DNA of 64,000 nt from Gordius sp. MW1. Its lineage: Eukaryota; Nematomorpha; Gordioida; Gordea; Gordiidae. Positions 12,000 through 22,585 of the stretch are shown here, piece by piece. The position numbers and the translations under genes were made by a program. Under the pieces are notes generated by a model that made no database searches, had not been told where the DNA came from, and was given only the letters and a program-made list of their open reading frames with translations. Where the stretch lies: assembly GCA_964036665.1 (NCBI GenBank), contig OZ038529.1, forward strand, positions 18,484,060-18,548,059, written 5' to 3'. Every line of letters begins with the position of its first letter. The first letter of the stretch is position 1.

Positions 12000-12755
12000 C
12001 CAGAATGCTCACATCTGCAAAATCCCAACCTAAAATTCTGGGTTAGGTTCAGACTCTGGCCCAAAATCTTAGGACGAAACTAATCCCAACCCCCATCCTT
12101 AAGGTTATGTTAGGTCACTTTGGGGTTTGTTTACATATGGATATGGTATAGTTTTTATATCAAAATATTGTGACAGAAGTACAGTTGCTAAGCATTTTTT
12201 ATTAGATCATTAATTATCATTCGTTTAAATTTAAAAAGATTAATAAAATATAGTATTTTTAAAATTAATATATAGAAAGTTTAATTTCAATTCAATTATC
12301 TCTATTACCTTTATTATAAATTGTTATGTTGAGATTAGCGCCATCTTTAAAAGATTTTAATTTTTGATTTTAAAATGTTATATTTTAAAAAATTTAATCA
12401 TAACAAATGCTAATTAAGAATGTAATGAAATATGTTTAGAGAGTGTAGTTCCACAATATTTTGATATAAAAGCTATATCATATGTATGCAAAGCAAACGC
12501 CAAGGTGACCTGCCCACCCTAAAGGATGAGATTTGGGATTTCTTCCAACCTAATGTTTTGGGCTGGAGTTCAAATCTAGCCCAAAAGTTTAGGTTGAGAT
12601 TTTGAAAAAACCTTAGGTGGTTGAAAAACCTAAGCCTAACCTAAAAGGATTTAGGTTCAGGTATTTTAAAACTTCAAGGTTTTTAAAAATCCTTAACTCA
12701 AACATGACCTTAGGCTATCCTAAGGTAAGCCCGACTTAAGGTTTTTCCCATCACT
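12000..12755. mobile_element. hAT-type relic with CCTAAG motifs, containing a nested inverted-repeat element
   Basis: Both flanks (12020-12110 and 12520-12745) are dense in CTTAGG/CCTAA motifs and the right edge ends CCCATCACTA, a hAT-like terminus. The matching left end is not clear. A nested element lies at 12112-12511. Confidence 0.4.
12112..12511. mobile_element. Nested 400-bp inverted-repeat element
   Basis: Arms of about 60 bp (12112-12171 and 12451-12511) pair with ends AGGTCAC/GTGACCT and share TTTATATCAAAATATTGT. No coding capacity and no clear target duplication, so the family is not assigned. Confidence 0.6.
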
Positions 12756-12829
12756 AATTTGACCAAAGAAAAAAAGGCATAAAACAGTGGTCACCACGAC
12801 TTAGATTGGCCTTCATGGTATCAGGTTAC

Positions 12830-14160
12830 ACGACAAAGTTTGTAAACAACAAGAGATTTGAAACGCGGCAGTGTACAGAAAACGAACGAACACGCATGTC
12901 ACGTTAGCGTGGAATGTCTTAAGACTCTACAAATTCATATCATCGTACTGGTGAGACAACACACATTTTACGATTCTGGGTTACATGAGTTAAAGAGTGG
13001 ATAAGAGGTAAAAGACGATTGTCACTTATGAGCTATAACGCCACTACGAAAAACACCTGCCAAAGTTATACGAATCAAAAAACAATATATTTTACAAAGG
13101 GCGACCAATATAAATCCCTGCCAAATTAATAGGAGCCGTACTCCAAAGACTACATATGGGCCACGTGGGTATCAAGCGTATGCAAGAAGTTGCATGGCAG
13201 TATATATGGTGGCCGAATCCCGACGATGACAAATTGAGAATAGAAAAAGAGTGCCGGAGTTTCGTTTGAAAGCACCGTTAATAGAGTGTCAACCTAGCCA
13301 CAGACCTTGGATTTAAGTACATATGGATACTATGGGCCATCTCAGGGGTATGATACCTAGATATTGTGGACAATAGCTCAAAATGGGTAGAAGTGTTTAA
13401 GTTAGAAGACACCACATCGATGAACTAATGAAAAAATTGCCGAAACGTTTACGATAACCCGCCTTTCTTAATATCATCAGGAGGTACAGCATTTTGCAAG
13501 ATGAGAGGGATAAATCAACGAAGGACAGCCCCTTACTATCCTGCTTCCAACGGGCTGGCAGAATGGTACGTACGATTGATCAAAGAAGCCATTATAAGAA
13601 AAGAGTCGGAAGTGAATCTTAGTAGATTTGTAGAAAACTAAAGATCTACAAAACACCCCAGAACTAATAAAAGCCCAGTCGAGGTGATGCCAAAAAGGCG
13701 AATGCAAACCGAATGAGAGGGTAAAGGAAAAGGCACCACAACAATAGATAGAAACCGGGAAACAGCTATGTTTGAAGTAGGAGACAAGGTCTGAGTGCGC
13801 ATGTTTTTGGGACAAAGCAAATGGGTAGAAGGCACTATAACAGCCAAACAGGGTAGTCGCTCATACGATGTGTGAGCTCAGGGAAGAAAGCACCACCGAC
13901 ACTTGGACCAAGTAAGAGAACGGAAAATTCTTAATTGGGCCAAGCCTGGACAAGAGAACGAGTGGACTCAAAGGATGACACCAGAAAGGGAATCGGTGGA
14001 GCAACGACAACATGGCACAAGTGCACCATGGGAACAAATTCACAACTACGTTAGGACGTCTAGAGAAAAACATAGATACCCGCAACGTAGTCGAAAACCG
14101 CCAGAATTTCTTGAATTTTGTCTGTGTAGGGGTGGGGAGCTTGTGATAGTGCCCGAATAG
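12830..14160 (+). pseudogene. Ty3/Gypsy fragment B: integrase region
   Basis: Translation with several frame breaks gives GHVGIKRMQEVAWQYIWWP (13150-13210, zinc-binding region of integrase), then RTAPYYPASNGLAEWYV (13520-13580) of the catalytic core and RYPQRSRKPPEF near the 3' end. This order is that of a Gypsy integrase and tail. It lies opposite in strand to fragment A. Confidence 0.7.
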
Positions 14161-14314
14161 TAGAGAGTTGGTGGAAAGTCCTCGAGCGATAATTAATTAC
14201 CATTAATTGGTTTTAACGTATATCATCGCAAGTGTAACACCATCATCCATCTTTAGGTTTTATAATATCGCTATAACCCCTTCTTAACGTTGATTATTAA
14301 AAGTTAAACAAAGA
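14161..14314 (+). repeat. Remnant LTR of Gypsy fragment B
   Basis: About 14240-14290 shares TAATATCGCTATA and a following C-run with the LTR edge of fragment A (11225-11285, other strand). It is cut short at about 14315 by a hAT-like relic. Confidence 0.5.
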
Positions 14315-14921
14315 TAGAGCTTTGTAAAATGGGTTTTTATCGGCCCGAGTCCGGCCGATCCCGACTGTATATTTTTTTAATTCGCCCTAGCCTGAAATGT
14401 TTTATTTTTATTTTTGGCACAACCCAAGCCCGATCAGATTTTTTAAACTTTTTTCACCATATAAATATGAAGTGAATTTGATTGTTTTCAATACTAGTTT
14501 ACAATTAGGATAAATTTGGAATCAAAAAATTTCCTACTGTGCTACAATTTATTCACCTAATAATTTTAACCGAAAAATTTAACTTAATAAATCTTATCTT
14601 AAAATAAGAAGCTTTCTGAAATATTTTATTAAACATAATACTAAAAAAAATGTAGAAATCCTCACAGAAAAGTAGTATAGAGAAGCAAGGAGCTTGAGTT
14701 TAAAAGCTATATTATGTTCGCTGTAAGAAGTTATAATTTTCATGGCGGGTTGGGTTTATTTGAATCATACATTATAATAGATTAGTTGTTGGGTTCATAT
14801 CGGGCCGGGTTCGGACCTCGAGTGCGACTGCCCCAGTAAGCCTGGCCCAGGCCCGATTAATTTTTTTAATTTTGCCTAAGCGAGCTGGGGCCAGGCGTCG
14901 AGCGGCCCGTGCAGGACTCTA
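14315..14921. mobile_element. hAT-like relic with GGCCCG arrays
   Basis: The right end GCCCGTGCAGGACTCTA mirrors the end of the intact hAT at 47643 (TAGAGACCTGCACGGGC). The left end TAGAGCTTTG is weaker. Blocks of GGCCCGAG/GGCCGGG occur near both ends. The flanking 8-mers do not match, so the left boundary may be wrong or deleted. Confidence 0.55.
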
Positions 14922-15091
14922 AACTTGGGCATTAAACACCACGGAAGAATAGCTATTACAAGCTACAGAGATGAGAATGATATGGTGGAGCTTAAGGTAT
15001 ATTAAGCTCGACCATATGAGGGATGGCTTTCTTCGGACTCAAATGGGTATTCAACGACTTGATTAACGAAAATCTGCTAAGATGGTATGGG

Positions 15092-15911
15092 TAGAGTTGT
15101 TAAATTGCTCGCGTGAGCATTGCTCTGCTCACTATGTGCTTTGGTCGAGCACGCACACTGAGCTATTTTATGCTCGTTAGCACGATGAGTGCTCGCTGTT
15201 CGGTGCAAAAGGCTGAACAGTAGCGTGTAAAAATGCTCGAGAGGCGACTCGAAGCAGCAAAATCTATTAAAGCATTTAGCAGATAGCCCGAGCAGTAAAC
15301 TCGAGCAGATAGCAGATTTAATTGCTACTTGCTATAATTTAGTAATTTACAATATTTGCTCATATTATATTTCATAGATAAATTGAGAACTTTGGGCCCC
15401 TCCCTTTTGTTGTCCCGTTGGTTTGCCCCTCCCCCTATTTTTACCCTCTTTCTCACCCAGGGAGGGGGGGGGGGTGATTTGCCCCCCCCCCTTATTTTTT
15501 ACCTTCTTTTTCACCCGGGGGGGGGGGGAGTGATTTGCCCGGGCCCCGGGTGAGAAAAGGGTAAAAAATAGGGGGGGGGGGGTGGGAAGGGGCAGACCAA
15601 CGGAACAAAAAAAGGGAGGGGGGCAAAGTTCCTAATTTATTTATGATATATAATATGAGCAAATATTGTAAGTTACTAAATTATAGCAAATAGCAATTAA
15701 ATCTGCTATCTGCTCGAGTTTACTGCTCGGACTATCTGCTCAATGCTTTAACAGATTTTGATGCTTCGACTCGCCTCTCGAGCATTTTTATATGCTACTG
15801 TTCTGCCTAGTTCACCGAACAGCGAGCACTCATTGTGCTCGAGCATATTAAACAGCTCAGTGTGCGTGCTCGCATTTGGGGTTGAAGCTAGTTAACAATT
15901 TGACACCACTA
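15092..15911. mobile_element. hAT fold-back element with TGCTCG motifs and poly-G core
   Basis: Perfect 8-bp duplication GGTATGGG (15084-15091 and 15912-15919). Ends TAGAGTTGTTAAATTG and the complement of TAGTGGTGTCAAATTG are hAT-like. The two halves (15092-15500 and 15541-15911) are long inverted repeats full of GCTCGAG/TGCTCG motifs. They meet at a poly-G/poly-C core with TTACC(C/T)TCTTT(C/T)TCACC. No transposase. Confidence 0.93.
15400..15620. repeat. Poly-G/poly-C cassette inside the hAT fold-back
   Basis: Alternating runs of 9-13 G or C separated by ATTTTTTACC(C/T)TCTTT. It is the same cassette that is amplified at 52200-53640. The palindrome centre is near CCCGGGCCCCGGG (15538-15550). 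Confidence 0.9.
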
Positions 15912-16139
15912 GGTATGGGCATATACCAAGAAGTGAGACGAATGATTTAAATCAAAAAGTATTGGACATGGAGGTACCGAGGAATAGAAGAAGAGGACCA
16001 CCTTGTGACACGTGGAAAGGGCAAGCGGACAAAGTCATTAAAAATATACAGATTAAGCAAGACATGGCCCTTACCCAATCAAGATGGAAGAAACTCATTA
16101 AAGCAAGCCTTAACCAAATACTTGATAAATAAGAAAAGG

Positions 16140-16529
16140 AAGTAGCTGTTGGTATTTTTATTACTATATATAAATTATTTAAAAATTAAATAAAACAAAA
16201 TGTTAAATTAATTTAAACAAAATTAGCACACCATCGCGCCCCCCCCCCCTCAAACTTTCATCACTCCGCTGTCCGTCCCGTTGCCTCTAGCACTCCTTTG
16301 GGGAATACAGTATCAGCTTGTTTATCAATAACCACATGCCCAAATGCGCGCAGCTTTTTAACTCTCAATAGACTAAAAACTTATTAAAAATTAGTATGTC
16401 AAAACAAATGGATGGGTATTATTTCAAAGGAAATACTGATATACAATGCTGTTCAGAAGAGAAATTTACAGTGTTTTAAAAACATGTCTACATCTAATAA
16501 CGTTATGTATTAAATTTGATTTCCTAAAC
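16140..16529. other. Gene-free AT-rich stretch
   Basis: 3' flank of the RTE copy with AATAAA-like sequence, a C-run at about 16240 and no supported gene. The last 8 bases (TCCTAAAC) are the target duplication of the next element. Confidence 0.5.
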
Positions 16530-17803
16530 CAGGGTTTCTTTCAGGGGGGAGCCCGGGGGAGTATTACCCCCCCCCCCGGAGAGTATTGATTGAAGGAAGC
16601 ATGAACTCAAGTTCCATCATGAAGTCCTAAATTATATTAATAGGCTAAAATTGAAATTCAATAAATTATTTTAATTTGTCAATAAAAAAATATAAATTTT
16701 TTACAAATCAGGTGGAAATCATTCATAGACATCATTTTTTAACATCTGTGAACCCTAATTTACAATCTTGAAAGTTACAAATTACCTTTAATTAAAAAAT
16801 ATCAATAGGTAAATGAACATAAATAAATGCTTTTAGAATTATTAAATCACTACTTTTAAAAAGATTTATTATTAATAATAGATTCTATTGTTTGTTTTTT
16901 ATTAATATAATATGCTTATTTTGAATTGCAGATGTCTGGTAAATATAAAAGTATTCTTTTACACTACTTTAGTAAAAAGGAAAAGCCTAATAAAAAAGAT
17001 GGCAAATATGATTTAATTTGGAATAATTTTAATTATGTATGGGTATTTGTGTTTATATAAAATAAGACATGAATATGTTTGTTTGTAATAGGTGATGGGA
17101 CTGAATTAAAAAAACTCTTGTTTTATCCCTAATTATAGGAAATTAAGGTAATTATTTTTAAGCATTAAATATTTAAATATATATAAGTTAAAGGCAAATA
17201 TTATTCTGCTTCCAGCAGTGAAATTTACATGAACTCTGAAAGAGGCAAGAAAGATTTTGGTTTTAATATAGAAGTATTATATATATTTTCATGTTTTAGG
17301 TCAAGATGAAAATTGTATCTGCTGGAATGAGGAAAACTGTCTCTTCTTTTTCTTATGATAAAAATGCTGGTAATTACAATTATGCAAGTTGTTTTTATTT
17401 TATAATATCTATTGATAAAGATGAGTGTATTGGCAGCTCTACTAATTGCTCAGTCTCTGAAAGTGAAAAACATGGGCAAAATTTATATCTTAAACCATCA
17501 TATAAATTTATGATTTCATGGACATCTAAATAAAAATGGCTAATTTTTGATGAAGCCTTAGGTGGGGCTTTATGCTCTGTTTGTTCTCTTTCCAACATAC
17601 TTTCTTAAAAGAACACTTGCCCGTTAAAATATTACATGTATTTATTTAATGATTATGCGTGTATGTATCTATTTATATATCACTTATATCACCAATAAAA
17701 ATCAGTAAATGTTATACAAAATGTTTAGCTATTAAAATTTTTTACCCCCCCCCCCCGGAAGTTAAAAATACCCCCCGGAGCATTTTTTCTGAAATTAACC
17801 CTG
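16530..17803 (+). mobile_element. hAT element, CAGGGTT ends, with TTF-type zinc finger remnant
   Basis: Ends CAGGGTTTCTTTCAG and CTGAAATTAACCCTG form inverted repeats, flanked by perfect 8-bp duplications TCCTAAAC (16522-16529, 17804-17811). Poly-G/poly-C runs lie just inside both ends. Inside, about 17490-17620 encodes LKPSYKFMISWTSK and, after a stop, LIFDEALGGALCSVCSL, the pattern of the TTF-type zinc finger of hAT/ZMYM transposases. The catalytic part is missing. Confidence 0.88.
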
Positions 17804-17811
17804 TCCTAAAC

Positions 17812-18890
17812 AGTGTTAGAAGATTAATGGAACGGTTTAAAGGAAGGGAAGATGATTTGCATATGTGTTTCTTCGATCTAGAAAAAGCGTTCGATAAAGT
17901 TCCTCCTACTTTAGTGTGGAAATGTCTTAAAGAAAACAATGTGCCAGAATTATACGTCAGAGCAATAAAAGATATGTACAACGGAAATAGAACGTACGTT
18001 AAAACAACGGTGGGGACTACAAAGGGCTTTGCCATTAACACTCCATCAAGGTTCAGCTCTTAGTCCCTTCCTATTTATAATGATAATGGATATTATTACC
18101 AAGGATTTGGGCGAGGAAGCTCCTTGGACAATGATCTTTGCAGACGATATAATCCTCTGTGCCAAAAGTGAACAAGAATTGGCTAATATTGCAAATAGAC
18201 GGGTAAATGCAATAGAAGAAAGTGGTCTCAGGGTAAATCGAAAGAAAATCACATGAAGACAAAGTTTAAATCATATGAAAATCAGCTAAGTGAATCTCTT
18301 ACTCTAGGCGGGTAATCAGCGTGGATTCCATCAAATATTTAGGATCAACACTTTAATCGGATGGTGGAATGGATAAAGAAATCCAATCAAGGATAAATTC
18401 CGGATGGCTCAAATGGAGGAACTTGACAGGCGTTCTGTGTGACAAAAACATTCCAATAATACTAAAAAATGCACTGTATAAATCCATCATACAGCCAACA
18501 GTCCTGTATAGCTCGGAATCATGGGCTATACGTTAAAGGGAAAAGCAGCATCTTGCGGCCATGGAGATGAGAATGGTAAGATGGGTGCTAGGTGTAAGCA
18601 AAAAGGAACATAAGCAAAATAAAGAATAAGAAGAATTTTGGGTACTACATCTATTACGACAAAGCTCATAACAAACAGACTAAGATGGTATGGCCATGTC
18701 GAAAGAAGGGACGATAGCTATGTCGGAAAGAAAATTGAGATGATTTAAAATACGGTACGATATGAAAGTGCACAAGATAAAGAAAGATCTATGTAAATAT
18801 AAAGACAAATGCAAACGAATTCTGAAAGAACTGACCACCAGCTTAGGTGACAAACAGTCATAGAAAGAAGAAGAAGAATAAATAAACGCG
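17812..18890 (+). pseudogene. RTE-type LINE, reverse transcriptase half
   Basis: Encodes MERFKGREDDLHMCFFDLEK and KAFDKVPPTLVWKCL (RT palm start), GSALSPFLFIMIMDII, the catalytic FADDIILCA (YXDD-type box as FADD) near 18140, WLKWRNLTGVLCDKN (18390-18450) and LRWYGHVERRD near 18690. This is the ordered RT core and tail of an RTE-like element. Frames shift at about 18055 and 18260, so it is inactive. The 5' side is cut by the hAT at 16530-17803. Confidence 0.82.
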
Positions 18891-19645
18891 ACCTTATGAG
18901 AAGTACCTAACTCCAAAAAACCACATTAGTAATAAAAGATTACTATATTAAATTCTATAAAATGCTAAAAGAAATGTCATCATTTAATACCAAACATTAA
19001 CATTTGTCAAATTAATTGTCAGGTCTAAAACAAAAATATTAAGTACTAAGCGTAGATTTTACGTGCTTATACGATTTTAGATTTAACATAAAAGCCCTAG
19101 TTTTACCACAAATTCTAAAAACAACGCATTTTTATTAGTTTATATTATAAATTTTGATTTTAAAAATTTATATTTAATACATTATTAATAATAAGAGTTA
19201 AGTTCGCATAAGTGATTATATTTTATAAAGTAAATGCGCATTTTCAACAATAGTCTCAACGTTTCTTCTCAATTTTTTACCAAGTTTGTTAATTGTATTC
19301 GGTTCAATAACGTATATTTCATTTTCATATTGAAGGACGGCATACTAAAAGTATAAATAGTTTTAGAAAAAATTATGAAAATTAAGTCTTTCGTTTACCA
19401 AAGAAATAATCTTTATAATAATTTATCAGGGTAGTACGTATTATATAACGATATTTTTATGATTGAGAATTAATATTGTAATAATAATTTACATTAATTT
19501 TCAAATTTTAAATTAATAACCCTTTCATTTAAAGCCAAATATTACTATATGACTCGTTTAAATCACATAATAATTATTTATGATTAATTTCAGCCTTGAA
19601 ATCATTTAAAGATATAATTTATTTTAAAATTTTTATGCCAACATT
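18891..19645. other. Gene-free AT-rich stretch
   Basis: Very AT-rich with no recognisable repeat or gene. It ends in the 3' flank of the - strand ORF at 19646-20080; AATAAA for that ORF is at 19618-19623. Confidence 0.5.
19618..19623 (-). terminator. AATAAA signal after the orphan ORF
   Basis: On the - strand, AATAAA begins 22 bases after the stop codon of the 19646-20080 ORF. Such close spacing suggests a very short 3' UTR. Confidence 0.5.
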
Positions 19646-20080
19646 TTAATCGAATGGTATAATTACCAATTGGCCTTCTGAAGAGGCATCGACTAATATG
19701 GGATAATTGATATCAGAACCTAGATTAACGTAACCTTTGGCCACATTAAGGCTTTTGTCGGGCAAATATTTGATCAATTTAGGGTAGGCCGCCTTCAGTC
19801 TATTTTTCTCTTGCTTACCTAGCGCCTCAATCGAAAGGTGTATGCACAGTTCCTTAGTTCCGTCATTCAAAGGCACAATAATGTCAGCCTTGGAGGCGTC
19901 ATTATTAAATAAACTGAAATCTATCATGTTGACAGGCTTGATCCCAGCACCTCCTTTCAATTGCAAGCTCGACAAATGCTCTATTACACGCACCCACTCG
20001 GGATAAATTAAATCCCGTTTGGCCGTTAATCCATCTGAAATAGTGTAATAATGCTTAAATTCTACACACTCGCCACTCAT
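19646..20080 (-). CDS. Orphan intronless 144-residue protein
   Basis: Complete ORF starting MSGECVEFKHYY and ending GQLVIIPFD with TAA. I do not recognise a family. The protein is mixed alpha/beta in appearance, without a signal peptide, membrane span, cysteine cluster or low complexity. Its codons are clearly more GC-rich than the flanks, which argues for selection or recent arrival and against a chance ORF. The internal segment DIIVPLNDGTKELCIHLS and the end NYPILVDASSEGQLVIIPF look like beta strands. It has no neighbours within 2 kb that form a unit, and AATAAA lies just after the stop. It could be a small lineage-specific gene, a retrocopy, or a fragment captured from an unrecognised element or virus. 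Confidence 0.55.
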   Translation of the reverse strand: MSGECVEFKHYYTISDGLTAKRDLIYPEWVRVIEHLSSLQLKGGAGIKPVNMIDFSLFNNDASKADIIVPLNDGTKELCIHLSIEALGKQEKNRLKAAYPKLIKYLPDKSLNVAKGYVNLGSDINYPILVDASSEGQLVIIPFD

Positions 20081-21836
20081 GATAATTTGAGATTAATTTT
20101 ATAATAGATTTCATGGGCGTTGTCGAATCTGGTGCAGTTATAATTTTATTACATTTTGATCATTATTTTATTAGATTTTAAAAATTTAAGGATTAAGGGA
20201 AAGTGCCTCCCCCTGGGCTAAGCTTAGGAGCAAAGTAATAATTTTTATATGTAAATCGGATATTACTCATGGTGAAAATACAATTATTATAAGTTTTCTA
20301 ATAAATTTAATACACTTAATCCAAATTAAATGTTGAATTTTATTGAGTTTCTAAAATAAATCATTAAACCTTTATTTAATCAAAAAAGTGACGTAATTTT
20401 GTATAAAACCGGTGCCTTTTAAAAATAAAATGAGCTTTTTACAATTAAAGTTGGACAAAGTAAAGAATCCAATGATTATTTCTATGAATTTAAAGTTTTA
20501 TTTAAATACATGATTCATAGTTTTTCATCAAGTAGCATTAGAATTTTTTTTTGTCAAACAATATTACTCGATTATCAGCTTTTAGTATTATATTTAGAAT
20601 ATTATCTTAAACTGGGTTTTAATATTTACACAATTAAAAAATACACATATACTAATTATACCATAAAACAAAGCCTTACCGCAACGGATGTAGTTACAGA
20701 ATAAAGTCACCGTTAAAATAAGAAATAATAATTTCGACATGTGAATTATTTGATACAAGCTTGTTCAAAGGTGTGTCCTGAAAAAAGGATAAACAATATT
20801 GACCTAAGCGTCCACGGTCCACCCAAGGTATACAAATATGTTAACTATAGACACGCCAATTACAATCCAAAAATATAATAATCTTAAAATAGGACATTTC
20901 ATTTTGGCTCTATAAAAGGGTGGCTCTAAATAATTTTTCGCAGTTTCACAGGTATACTGATTTCAAAATAAACATAATTATATTAAGGGCATTATGATAT
21001 TTATATGTGCATAGTATTTATACATAATGTATCTCAGGGGTATTTCGAAAAAAATAATATTTATTTTTTTTTTTGGGGGGGGGGGGGGTTAAATTATTTC
21101 TATTCATGAAATTAGGTGTCAATCCGAGAATACTACTTTGCCGCTCGCTCGAACCACTATTTTTGATAATCCTATTTTTGTTTAGGAAAAAATATGATTG
21201 CATTTGCAACGTACTAAATATGCAAAGCGTAATGGATGTGATTTCCTAAGCTAATAATAAATTAATACAGTTTGTTATAATCAAATATTATATTTGTGTT
21301 TCCAGGTAATCTAATTAATAGCTAATATCTATTTGCAAATCAAGTTAAATAGATTGAATTTTGGATGAAAATCACTTTTTTCAACCCGAACCGGAAAGCT
21401 TTTGAAATTTTTAACCCGAAACCGACTAGAAAGGGTTTTAAATATTTCAGCTCTACCTTCACCCGTAAGTGAAAAATGCGAATTGAGTTTCAAGAAACTA
21501 CTTGATGCCCTATAATTTGATAAAATATTTATTATAATTATGTATAAATCCACAATTTCGGGGGGCGCAAATTCACCCTTCTCTCTTTTATAATTCGCCC
21601 AGCAGTTGAAAACGATCTCACGTTACTCGAAAAAGTAGGGAGGGCCAGAAAATTGCAAGCTAAAGCGATAAAGTGGGATATTTACAAGAATAGACTCTCC
21701 ACCATTTTCAAATATATTAAATTCTAAAAATTTGAATTAATTAGCTCCACACCTCTCAATATTTATTTACTATTGCATATAAAACTTAGCTTAAACTATC
21801 TAATAGAATGTATTTATGTACTATCAATCCATTATA
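20081..21836. other. Gene-free AT-rich stretch with decayed repeats
   Basis: No supported gene. Features seen: a T-run followed by a G-run (about 21061-21090), AACCCGAA motifs at 21380-21430 also found at 22330-22390 and inverted at 57840-57930, and a TTCGCCCAGCAG segment near 21595. These look like decayed transposon ends. Confidence 0.45.
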
Positions 21837-22061
21837 ATTTATAAAATTAGTTTCCAATAATGGTAGTTTAGGATTGATAAAATGCGAGGGTGGAAATGGC
21901 ACCTTCTCGTTCATTGGTAATTCACATCACTTGTAAGTTACCTTTTTTTTTCTTTTTTTTTATTGATAATGGTCGCTGGACGACCGAAATATCTAAACCC
22001 ATTTCCACCCTCGCATTTTATCAATCCTAAACTATTATTATTGGAAACTAATTTTATAAAT
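21837..22061. mobile_element. Small fold-back MITE
   Basis: Two arms of about 62 bp (21837-21899 and 21999-22061) are near-perfect inverted copies, containing GATAAAATGCGAGGGTGG, around a 100-bp spacer with GTCGCTGGACGACCG. No coding capacity; no clear target duplication, so the superfamily is open. Confidence 0.75.
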
Positions 22062-22585
22062 ATCTATTAGAAGTTAAGTGAGTTTTACTTTCTTATTAGC
22101 ATTAAAATATTACCTTGTTGATACATTTTACCTTTCTTAAGTCGCTGGGGTCAAATTTAAATTTGAAAATTGACATCGAAACAATTAGATATAAATGAAT
22201 AAAAGAAATTATTTAACATAAATTTCGATATTAATTTTAAAAGATATTAGATTAAAAATATATCGTTCTGATTCTGAATTTGTAAAAGTTGCTGTAAAAA
22301 TCATAATCTGATCGGATGCAACATTAAAAAATTTTCACCCCGAACCCGACTCAAAGCCATTTAAAAATTTTAACCCGAACTTGACCTGACCTTGATTAGT
22401 GGGGTCACCCCTGCAATCCACTAATAATAATAGTGTAGCTTAGCAAAATAAAGATCGACCAAATCCTCCTTTTATTTGTCCTTTTAATTTAATCTAATAT
22501 TATTATTTAATTACACGTGCATAAATATATAGATGGGGAAAAATAAGTTTAAAACTTGATAACATTTTTCTACATTATTTCACAA
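22062..22585. other. 3' flank of the NKRF-like gene
   Basis: AT-rich, with an AACCCGAACCCGACTC-like block at 22338-22400. No gene seen. Confidence 0.45.

Larger units (their letters stand above)
14925..16135 (+). pseudogene. RTE-type LINE 3' end, split by a hAT element
   Basis: 14940-15091 encodes ATEMRMIWWSLRY and an IQRL stretch. Coding then resumes at 15920 with the RTE tail VLDMEVPRNRRRGPPCDTW and QSRWKKLIKASLNQ, stopping at about 16130. Removing the hAT at 15092-15911 plus one 8-bp duplication restores a continuous WYGH reading, so the hAT inserted cleanly into the tail of an RTE-like RT. Other stops show the RTE copy was or became inactive. Confidence 0.75.

Noticed and set aside
11874-12083. 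69-codon ORF starting MANLYISLSL
   Set aside because: Opposite strand of an RTE linker fragment; the hydrophobic look comes from antisense reading.
13477-14085. Cys/Phe-rich - strand ORFs near 13.5-14.1 kb
   Set aside because: Antisense of the Gypsy integrase region on the + strand.
14307-14929. hAT target duplication around 14315-14921
   Set aside because: Flanking 8-mers AACAAAGA and AACTTGGG do not match, so the element is listed only as a relic.
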